Source: Nitrospirota bacterium
GTDB taxonomy: Bacteria > Nitrospirota > Nitrospiria > Nitrospirales > UBA8639
Length of the DNA stretch: 13,467 nt
Assembly (NCBI GenBank): GCA_003233615.1
Contig: QIMB01000101.1
Location: 1 to 13,467 of the forward strand
Reading direction: 5' to 3'
The first letter of the stretch is position 1. Each line of letters begins with the position of its first letter. Below the pieces are notes generated by a model. It saw only the letters and a list, made by a program, of their open reading frames with translations. It made no database searches and was not told where the DNA came from. Made by a program: the position numbers and the translations under genes. Positions 7,472 through 13,467 of this stretch are shown one piece after another.

Positions 7472-7477
7472 GGAGGA
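7472..7477 (+). promoter_or_regulatory. Ribosome-binding site that fixes the rpoC TTG start
   Basis: GGAGGA lies six bases before TTG 7484. The codons after this TTG give the conserved RpoC N-terminus (ESIYSLFEKP), so the rare start codon is well supported. Confidence 0.85.
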
Positions 7478-7483
7478 ATACAC

Positions 7484-10400
7484 TTGGAAAGTATCTATTC
7501 GCTGTTTGAGAAGCCGAGGGATGCCGTATCGTTTGATGCCATGCGCATTCGCATTGCTTCACCGGAAAAAATTCGTTCGTGGTCATATGGGGAAGTGAAG
7601 AAGCCTGAGACCATTAACTACCGATCTTTTAAGCCTGAACGCGACGGACTTTTTTGTGCCAAGATTTTTGGTCCGACGAAAGACTGGGAGTGTAATTGCG
7701 GAAAATATAAGCGAATGAAGCACCGAGGCATCGTTTGCGATAAGTGCGGGGTTGAAGTTATTCAATCCAAAGTGCGTCGTGAGCGCATGGGGCATATTGA
7801 ATTAGCCGCACCTGTGGCGCATATCTGGTTTTTGAAAGGCGTGCCTAGCCGCATCGGTATTCTTTTGGATATGAGTCTGAAGCAGTTAGAGAAAATTCTC
7901 TATTTTGAGTCCTATGTTGTGTTGGATCCTGGCAATACCAGTCTCAAGGATCGAGAATTATTGACTGAAGAAAGATATCGCGAGTGCGTTGAAGAGCATG
8001 GGGTGAGTTCCTTTAAGGTGGGAATTGGAGCCGAAGCCATTCGAGAGTTATTGAGAAAAGTTGATATTGAAGGGTTGTGGGATGAGCGTCACGACAAAAT
8101 TAAGAGTACGACATCTGTTGCGGTCGGGAAAAAACTCACAAAACGCTTAAAGGTGATCGAAGCTTTTCATACGTCAGGGAATAATCCTGAATGGATGATT
8201 ATGGATGCTATTCCAGTTCTTCCTCCTGAATTGCGTCCGCTTGTTCCGTTGGATGGTGGGCGTTTTGCCACATCTGATCTGAATGATTTGTATCGGCGCG
8301 TTATTAATCGAAATAATCGCTTAAAGCGACTCGTCGAATTGAAAGCTCCAGGAGTCATTATTCGGAACGAAATGCGCATGCTACAAGAAGCAGTAGATGC
8401 GTTATTTGATAACGGTCGTCGAGGGCGCGTGATTCGTGGAGCCAATAAGCGGCCCCTAAAATCTCTGAGTGATATGCTCAAGGGCAAGCAAGGGCGTTTT
8501 CGGCAAAACCTCTTAGGTAAGCGCGTGGATTATTCCGGACGTTCGGTGATTGTCGTAGGGCCGGAGCTTCGCTTGAATCAATGTGGCTTGCCTAAGAAAA
8601 TGGCGCTTGAGCTTTTCAAGCCGTTTATTTTTCATAAATTAGAAGAGCGTGGTGCAGCTACCACCATCAAGAGTGCCAAGCGACTCGTCGAAAAAGAACG
8701 ACCAGAAGTGTGGGATGTGTTGGACGAAGTCATTCGTGAGCATCCTGTCATGCTGAATCGTGCGCCAACTCTTCACCGATTGGGCATTCAGGCCTTTGAT
8801 CCAATCTTGGTTGAAGGGAAAGCAATACGACTCCACCCTCTTGTCTGTGCCGCGTTTAATGCCGACTTTGATGGCGACCAAATGGCCGTGCATATTCCCC
8901 TCTCAGTTGAAGCGCAAATTGAGTGCCGTGTGTTGATGATGGCAGCTAATAATATTCTGTCGCCAGCGAATGGACGTCCATTGTCTGTTCCGTCGCAGGA
9001 CATGGTGTTGGGCTGCTATTGGTTGACCATGGAACGTGATGGAGCGCGAGGAGAAAATAAGATTTTTTCCTCGGCTCAAGAAGTTCGTGTGGCCTATGAT
9101 GCGGATGCAGTAGAAGAGCATGCACGAATCAAAGTACGTATTGGAGATGAGTTAGTTCAAACGACGGTAGGGCGCGTGATCCTATCAGAAATTTTGCCTG
9201 CCAAAATCGCCTTTTCTGAGGCGAATCAATTGATGACCAAGAAACAGATCACCAAATTGGTGGATCGTGTCTATCGATTGGCCGGGCTTCATGACGTTGT
9301 CGTGATGCTGGACCGCTTGAAGGATTTAGGATTCTCATTTGCAACTCGAGCTGGGGTGTCAATTTGTATTGACAATATGCATATTCCTTCTCGCAAGAAT
9401 AAATTGGTCAGTGGCGCGCAAGGGGAAGTGGCGCAGGTGCAGGATCAGTATAGTGAAGGGCTGATCACCAATGGTGAGCGATATAACAAGGTTATTGATA
9501 TCTGGGCGCATGTGAGTGAGCAGATTGCTATCGAGATGATGAAGGAAATTAGCGAGGGTGGTGGAAGAGGTGAGACGCAAGGGCTCAACCCAATTTTTAT
9601 GATGGCTGACTCTGGGGCTCGGGGTAGTTCTCAGCAAATCCGGCAGCTAGGGGGAATGCGTGGTTTAATGGCGAAGCCATCAGGCGAAATTATTGAAACC
9701 CCAATTACCGCAAATTTCCGAGAGGGTTTGACCGTGTTGCAATACTTTATTTCTACTCATGGAGCGCGCAAGGGTTTGGCTGACACTGCGTTGAAGACTG
9801 CGAATTCCGGATATCTTACCCGGCGCCTGGTTGATGCGGCGCAGGATGTCATTGTGAGCGAACCAGATTGTTTCACGACTGACGGTATTATTATCTCTGC
9901 ATTGGTTGAGGGTGGAGAGATCATTCAATCCTTGGATGAGCGAATTCTTGGGCGGTTAACGGCTGAAGATGTACATGACCCAGTCACTCAGGAAATCCTG
10001 GTGAAGGCGCATGAAGAATTAGATGAGGATCTCTGTAAAGAAATTGTTGAAGCAGGAATTGATCAGGTGAAAATTCGGTCGGTGCTCACCTGTCAATCGC
10101 GTTGGGGTGTCTGTGTGAAATGTTATGGAAGAGACTTGGCTCGTGGACGTCTTGTAGAAAAAGGTGAACCGGTTGGAGTTATTGCCGCTCAGTCCATTGG
10201 AGAGCCTGGGACGCAGTTGACGATGCGGACCTTCCATATCGGAGGTACAGCGAGCAAGGTGGTCGAGCAGACCGTTTTAGAGGCAAAGCATGAAGGAACG
10301 ATTAAATATTTACGGTTTGACGCGCAAAAGAATGCCGATTTCCCTCATCCTAGTATGGCCGTTAAAACCCAGCAAGGTGATTGGGTCGTGATGGTCAGAA

Positions 10401-11629
10401 ATGCCAAGATTGCGGTGTTCGATGATACTGGACGTGAGCGTGAGAAATATCCTTTGGTTTATGGCGCTAAAATTAAAGTCAAGGATGGTGAAAAAGTAGA
10501 AGTTGGGCAAAAATTTGTCGAATGGGATCCCTATTCGTTGACTATTTTGACTGAAGTAGGCGGAAAGGTTGCCATGGGCGATATTACCGAAGGCGTCACG
10601 ATTAAAGACGAAGTGGATGAGGTGACCGGGCTATCACGTCGTGTTGTGATCGAGCAAGCAGGAACAAATTTGCGTCCACGGCTCTCGGTCAAAGATGATT
10701 CTGGAAAAACGGCAAAGTTGAGTTCTGGATCTCCCGCGAGATATTTGCTTCCAGTCGGAGCGCATATATTTGTAGACAAAGGTGCGACTGTGTTTCCAGG
10801 AGATGTGTTGGCAAAAATACCGCGAGAAACCACGAAAACAAAAGACATTACCGGTGGGTTGCCTCGTGTGGCTGAATTATTTGAAGCTCGCAAGCCAAAA
10901 GAGCATGCGGTTGTGAGTGAAATTGACGGGGAAGTTGCGTTTGGCGGTTTTGTAAAGGGCCTCCGAAAGGTCACTGTTGATAATAAAATTGGCGATATTA
11001 AGGAATACTTAATCCCTCGTGGTCGGCATGTGAATGTTCATGAAGGAGATTGGGTGCGTGCAGGAGAGCCGTTAATGGATGGCTCTGCCAATCCACATGA
11101 TATTCTCGCTGTTCTTGGACCAAGGGAGCTACAAAAGTATTTAGTGAATGAAGTACAGGAGGTCTATCGTCTTCAGGGTGTGGTGATCAATGATAAGCAT
11201 ATTGAGGTCATTACGCGACAAATGTTGAAAAAAATTAGGATAGAGGATGCAGGTGATACATCGTTCTTGCCTGGAACTCAGGTGAATAAGTTTGTCTTTG
11301 ATGATGAAAATGAAAGCGTGCTTGCAGAGGGTGGTCAGCCTGCGCTAGGGAAGCCTGTGTTGTTGGGTATAACTAAGGCTTCACTGAGTACGGATAGTTT
11401 CATTTCTGGAGCATCGTTCCAAGAGACTACGCGGGTATTGACGGAGGCAGCTATTAATGGGAGGACTGACGAGCTTCGAGGGTTGAAGGAGAATGTCATT
11501 GTCGGAAGGCTCATCCCCGCTGGGACAGGTTGGGTCGAATATCGTGATACATTTGTTCCAATGCCTGTAGAAGAAGAAGTCACGCCTGTAGAAGAAAGTG
11601 TAGGGCTTGATAAAGCTGAAAGTAGGTAG
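7484..11629 (+). CDS. rpoC: DNA-directed RNA polymerase subunit beta'
   Basis: This 1381-residue protein is the catalytic partner of RpoB. The N-terminal zinc site is Cys70, Cys72, Cys85 and Cys88. The metal-binding active site NADFDGDQM has Asp461, Asp463 and Asp465 for the catalytic magnesium. The second zinc site is Cys796, Cys870, Cys877 and Cys880. The trigger loop is interrupted between FHIGG (917-921) and DITGG (from 1121) by about 200 residues, resembling the SI3 insertion of Proteobacteria and several related phyla. The start is TTG 7484 after GGAGGA, which gives the conserved N-terminus. The tail is acidic and carries a short duplication, PVEEE then PVEES. No frameshift or intein is seen. 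A promoter lies downstream, so rpsL need not depend on read-through from here. Confidence 0.98.
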   Translation: MESIYSLFEKPRDAVSFDAMRIRIASPEKIRSWSYGEVKKPETINYRSFKPERDGLFCAKIFGPTKDWECNCGKYKRMKHRGIVCDKCGVEVIQSKVRRERMGHIELAAPVAHIWFLKGVPSRIGILLDMSLKQLEKILYFESYVVLDPGNTSLKDRELLTEERYRECVEEHGVSSFKVGIGAEAIRELLRKVDIEGLWDERHDKIKSTTSVAVGKKLTKRLKVIEAFHTSGNNPEWMIMDAIPVLPPELRPLVPLDGGRFATSDLNDLYRRVINRNNRLKRLVELKAPGVIIRNEMRMLQEAVDALFDNGRRGRVIRGANKRPLKSLSDMLKGKQGRFRQNLLGKRVDYSGRSVIVVGPELRLNQCGLPKKMALELFKPFIFHKLEERGAATTIKSAKRLVEKERPEVWDVLDEVIREHPVMLNRAPTLHRLGIQAFDPILVEGKAIRLHPLVCAAFNADFDGDQMAVHIPLSVEAQIECRVLMMAANNILSPANGRPLSVPSQDMVLGCYWLTMERDGARGENKIFSSAQEVRVAYDADAVEEHARIKVRIGDELVQTTVGRVILSEILPAKIAFSEANQLMTKKQITKLVDRVYRLAGLHDVVVMLDRLKDLGFSFATRAGVSICIDNMHIPSRKNKLVSGAQGEVAQVQDQYSEGLITNGERYNKVIDIWAHVSEQIAIEMMKEISEGGGRGETQGLNPIFMMADSGARGSSQQIRQLGGMRGLMAKPSGEIIETPITANFREGLTVLQYFISTHGARKGLADTALKTANSGYLTRRLVDAAQDVIVSEPDCFTTDGIIISALVEGGEIIQSLDERILGRLTAEDVHDPVTQEILVKAHEELDEDLCKEIVEAGIDQVKIRSVLTCQSRWGVCVKCYGRDLARGRLVEKGEPVGVIAAQSIGEPGTQLTMRTFHIGGTASKVVEQTVLEAKHEGTIKYLRFDAQKNADFPHPSMAVKTQQGDWVVMVRNAKIAVFDDTGREREKYPLVYGAKIKVKDGEKVEVGQKFVEWDPYSLTILTEVGGKVAMGDITEGVTIKDEVDEVTGLSRRVVIEQAGTNLRPRLSVKDDSGKTAKLSSGSPARYLLPVGAHIFVDKGATVFPGDVLAKIPRETTKTKDITGGLPRVAELFEARKPKEHAVVSEIDGEVAFGGFVKGLRKVTVDNKIGDIKEYLIPRGRHVNVHEGDWVRAGEPLMDGSANPHDILAVLGPRELQKYLVNEVQEVYRLQGVVINDKHIEVITRQMLKKIRIEDAGDTSFLPGTQVNKFVFDDENESVLAEGGQPALGKPVLLGITKASLSTDSFISGASFQETTRVLTEAAINGRTDELRGLKENVIVGRLIPAGTGWVEYRDTFVPMPVEEEVTPVEESVGLDKAESR

Positions 11630-11684
11630 ATATTAGTAGGTATATATTTTTTGCCGCGTTGACTGAGTGGATGTATAAAAGTTC

Positions 11685-11713
11685 TTGACAGGGCAAATAT
11701 TTATCTATAAGAT
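11685..11713 (+). promoter_or_regulatory. Sigma-70-type promoter for the rpsL-rpsG-fusA (str) operon
   Basis: A perfect -35 box TTGACA at 11685-11690 is followed by a 17-base AT-rich spacer and the -10 box TAAGAT at 11708-11713 (four of six consensus bases; an overlapping TATAAG at 11706-11711 has a 15-base spacer). Transcription would start near 11720, giving a leader of about 65 nt before rpsL. It is the best promoter I can find in the window and sits in the longest gap, between two gene blocks that form separate operons in many bacteria. Confidence 0.7.
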
Positions 11714-11784
11714 CGGCTGGTTCTCCTCAAGGTGTTTGTTGCAAAGATCCGAATGTTCACTTTTTTTTTAAGAAATAATAATAA
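11714..11784 (+). promoter_or_regulatory. AT-rich rpsL leader with U9 tract and no clear ribosome-binding site
   Basis: The predicted leader contains a run of nine T at 11761-11769, then AAGAAATAATAATAA directly before the rpsL ATG. No GGAG or AGGA is present in the last 20 bases; AAGAA is the nearest match. A weak stem, AAGGTG (about 11729-11734) with CACTTT (about 11758-11763), enclosing a TTTG/CAAA mini-hairpin, precedes the T run and loosely resembles an attenuator. The pairing is too weak to call a terminator. Confidence 0.35.
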
Positions 11785-12156
11785 ATGCCAACAGTTAATC
11801 AATTAATTCGAATAGGTAGAAAGCCCAATAAAGCGAAGAGTAAAAGTGCAGCTTTGAATCGTTGTCCTCAGCGAAGAGGTGTGTGCCTTCGTGTTTATAC
11901 TACTACACCGAAAAAGCCAAATTCGGCTCTTCGAAAAGTGGCTAGGGTTCGCCTGACGACCGGACTGGAAGTGACCGCGTACATTCCAGGTGTGGGGCAT
12001 AACCTCCAGGAGCATTCTATCGTTTTGGTTCGTGGCGGCCGTGTAAAGGATCTTCCTGGTGTTCGATACCATATGGTCCGTGGCGCGCTGGATGCGGTTG
12101 GGGTAGCAAACCGTAAGCAGAGCCGCTCTAAGTATGGAGCTAAGCGACCAAAGTAG
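11785..12156 (+). CDS. rpsL: 30S ribosomal protein S12
   Basis: This 123-residue protein is the standard-length S12, which lines the decoding centre and controls accuracy. The conserved block TTTPKKPNSALRKV is present with Lys43, the classic streptomycin-resistance position, in its sensitive form. The second loop, GRVKDLPGVRYH, keeps the Lys and the Asp that many bacteria beta-methylthiolate. The basic C-terminus SRSKYGAKRPK is intact. The ATG at 11785 gives the conserved MPTVNQLIR start, but there is no evident Shine-Dalgarno sequence, only an A/U-rich leader. It is the first gene after the predicted promoter at 11685-11713 and precedes rpsG by 62 bases, the usual str-operon order. Confidence 0.97.
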   Translation: MPTVNQLIRIGRKPNKAKSKSAALNRCPQRRGVCLRVYTTTPKKPNSALRKVARVRLTTGLEVTAYIPGVGHNLQEHSIVLVRGGRVKDLPGVRYHMVRGALDAVGVANRKQSRSKYGAKRPK

Positions 12157-12218
12157 TCCCTTCTTTTTCTTGTTAGGAATTATTTTTAATCGTTTTATAA
12201 CTAAGGAATAGATTTGTC

Positions 12219-12689
12219 ATGCCACGTAGGCCGCTTGTTCTTCGTCAAAAAGTTGTCCAAGATCCTTTGTACAAAGATCCTATGGTTGGGAGATTTTTAA
12301 ATATACTTCTACGTGACGGCAAGAAGAGTACAGCGGAGCGTCTTTGTTATGGTGCCTTCGATATCGTAAAGGCGAAGACTGGTGATGAGCCACTTAAGAT
12401 TTTTCATGCAGCTTTGAGTAACGTGAAGCCTATGGTCGAGGTGAAGTCTCGTAGAGTTGGCGGGGCTTCTTATCAAGTGCCTGTAGAGATTCGTCCAGTT
12501 CGTCAAATAGCCTTAGCTCTGCGTTGGATTAAAGCGAGTGCCTTATCTCGCAGTGGGAAAAGTATGAGAGAAAGGCTGGCTGCTGAATTGATGGATGCTG
12601 CCAATAATAATGGGTCTGCTGTAAAAAAACGTGATGAAACGCATAGGATGGCCGAAGCAAATAGAGCTTTCGCCCATTATCGATGGTAA
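12219..12689 (+). CDS. rpsG: 30S ribosomal protein S7
   Basis: This 156-residue protein is a full-length S7, which nucleates folding of the 16S 3' domain and forms part of the 30S head near the E site. Visible family blocks are the N-terminal MPRRPLVLRQKV, the signature DGKKSTAERLCYGAF (about 33-47), the beta-hairpin region VGGASYQVPVEIRPVRQIAL, and the C-terminal KKRDETHRMAEANRAFAHYRW. ATG 12219 is preceded by TAAGGA at 12202-12207, a slightly long spacing of 11. In E. coli S7 represses the str operon from a structure between rpsL and rpsG. The 62-base gap here is AT-rich with no strong structure, whereas the gap after rpsG does contain a nested inverted repeat. Confidence 0.97.
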   Translation: MPRRPLVLRQKVVQDPLYKDPMVGRFLNILLRDGKKSTAERLCYGAFDIVKAKTGDEPLKIFHAALSNVKPMVEVKSRRVGGASYQVPVEIRPVRQIALALRWIKASALSRSGKSMRERLAAELMDAANNNGSAVKKRDETHRMAEANRAFAHYRW

Positions 12690-12701
12690 TGGTATTCTTG
12701 T

Positions 12702-12779
12702 ATGCTGCAATGGCTTGGATGTAAGTAGGGACATATTTTAATTTCCTTCAGTCCCTGCATCTTAAGTTTCTTGCAGCAT
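12702..12779 (+). repeat. Nested inverted repeat (possible RNA control element) between rpsG and fusA
   Basis: The outer arms ATGCTGCAA (12702-12710) and TTGCAGCAT (12771-12779) are perfect nine-base complements. Inside, GTAGGGAC (12725-12732) pairs with GTCCCTGC (12751-12758) over eight pairs (one G-U) around an 18-base AT-rich loop. Short alternatives, GATG/CATC or TAAG/CTTA, could join the two stems. The element fills most of the 109-base gap and ends nine bases before the fusA ribosome-binding site. No U run follows, so it is not a simple terminator. A translational control site or processing hairpin for the str mRNA is an inference. Confidence 0.6.
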
Positions 12780-12787
12780 TGTTATGT

Positions 12788-12792
12788 GAGGA
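12788..12792 (+). promoter_or_regulatory. Ribosome-binding site that favours the fusA GTG at 12799
   Basis: GAGGA lies six bases before GTG 12799 and only three before the adjacent in-frame GTG at 12796. The spacing favours 12799. Confidence 0.65.
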
Positions 12793-12798
12793 ATCGTG

Positions 12799-13467
12799 GT
12801 GAGTGACGTTCCCCTCAGTCGGACGCGAAATATCGGGATCATGGCTCACATTGATGCTGGGAAGACAACTACGACTGAACGTATTCTGTTCTATACGGGT
12901 GTCTCTTATAAAATTGGTGAAGTTCATGAGGGTGCAGCCACTATGGACTGGATGGAGCAAGAGCGTGAGCGCGGAATTACAATTACGGCTGCGGCGACAA
13001 CATGCTCTTGGAAGGATAGTTTGATTAATATTATTGATACTCCAGGTCATGTTGATTTTACGATTGAAGTTGAGCGATCGCTACGAGTGTTGGATGGCGC
13101 GGTGGCCGTATTTGATTCTGTGCAAGGCGTTGAGCCTCAGTCGGAGACTGTTTGGCGTCAAGCGGATAAGTATAACGTTCCTCGAATAGCTTTTATGAAT
13201 AAAATGGATCGTGTCGGTGCAGATTTTTTCCCGGCTGTCCAGACTCTCGTTGATCGCTTGGGGGCGAACCCTGTTGTTCTGCAGTTGCCTCTAGGTAAGG
13301 AAGAGGGCTTTCGTGGAGTGATTGATTTGGTTTCGATGAAAGCGTTGGTATTCGATGATGAAACGCTTGGTGCAGATTTTGTGACGGAAGATGTTCCAGA
13401 TGAATATATTGAAAAGGCGAATGAGTATCGCGAGAAACTCCTTGATTCTGTGGTTGAATTTGATGAC
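12799..13467 (+). CDS. fusA: Elongation factor G, N-terminal part (3' truncated by window)
   Basis: The first 223 codons of EF-G are present, covering most of the GTPase domain. EF-G drives translocation of tRNA and mRNA on the ribosome. G motifs are visible: G1 AHIDAGKT (residues 16-23), switch/G2 RERGITIT with Thr61, G3 DTPGH (80-84) and G4 NKMD (134-137). The region after NKMD begins the G' insertion of EF-G. The start is GTG at 12799, with a second in-frame GTG directly upstream at 12796 differing by one residue; ribosome-binding-site spacing favours 12799. It is the third gene of the str operon after rpsG, with a nested inverted repeat just upstream. Domains II-V lie outside the window. 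Confidence 0.97.
   Translation, partial: MSDVPLSRTRNIGIMAHIDAGKTTTTERILFYTGVSYKIGEVHEGAATMDWMEQERERGITITAAATTCSWKDSLINIIDTPGHVDFTIEVERSLRVLDGAVAVFDSVQGVEPQSETVWRQADKYNVPRIAFMNKMDRVGADFFPAVQTLVDRLGANPVVLQLPLGKEEGFRGVIDLVSMKALVFDDETLGADFVTEDVPDEYIEKANEYREKLLDSVVEFDD

Noticed and set aside
11563..11600. Duplicated CCTGTAGAAGAA near the end of rpoC
   Set aside because: Two short copies give an acidic PVEEE/PVEES tail; such variable acidic tails on RpoC are common and carry no clear signal.
12803..13024. Plus-strand open frame of 73 codons at the start of fusA
   Set aside because: It lies in a different frame within the EF-G GTPase domain, whose conserved G1-G4 motifs are in the fusA frame.

Overview
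The window is a classic bacterial core information-processing cluster read entirely on the + strand: tuf (3' end) - rpmG - tRNA-Trp - secE - nusG - rplK - rplA - rplJ - rplL - rpoB - rpoC - rpsL - rpsG - fusA (5' part). It joins the secE-nusG/L11-L1-L10-L12/RNA-polymerase block to the str block (S12, S7, EF-G). I see no mobile element, CRISPR array or accessory gene. The longest stretch without a gene is the 155-base rpoC-rpsL gap.

Organism: a Gram-negative-type bacterium. The base composition looks roughly balanced by eye (not counted). RpoC carries a large trigger-loop insertion of about 200 residues, as in Proteobacteria and several related phyla, and its N-terminus resembles those of Nitrospirota and delta-proteobacterial groups. 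Nitrospirota is my best guess, held loosely. Four of the genes start with GTG or TTG (secE, rplA, rpoC, fusA), each with a Shine-Dalgarno sequence that supports the choice.

Layout. 1-442 holds the tuf tail, the zinc-ribbon L33 gene and a complete tRNA-Trp with encoded CCA. 443-1192 holds secE and nusG. 1275-3394 holds the stalk-protein genes L11, L1, L10 and L7/L12. 3465-11629 holds rpoB and rpoC. 11630-11784 holds a good sigma-70-type promoter and an AT-rich leader. 11785-12689 holds rpsL and rpsG. A nested inverted repeat then precedes fusA, which runs off the window.

The most unusual observation is that rplJ has no stop codon. The L10 frame runs without interruption through the strong rplL ribosome-binding site and in frame into L7/L12, giving one 311-codon ORF (2459-3394) that would encode an L10-L7/L12 fusion, while free L7/L12 could still start internally at 2999. 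Secondary points are the nested hairpin between rpsG and fusA, the apparent lack of a Shine-Dalgarno sequence before rpsL, and a U9 tract in the rpsL leader.

The genes act together in gene expression: L11, L10 and L12 form the ribosomal stalk that recruits EF-Tu and EF-G; L1 forms the other stalk; S12 and S7 shape the decoding site and the 30S head; RpoB/RpoC form the RNA polymerase core; NusG links polymerase to ribosome or Rho; SecE is part of the protein-export channel.
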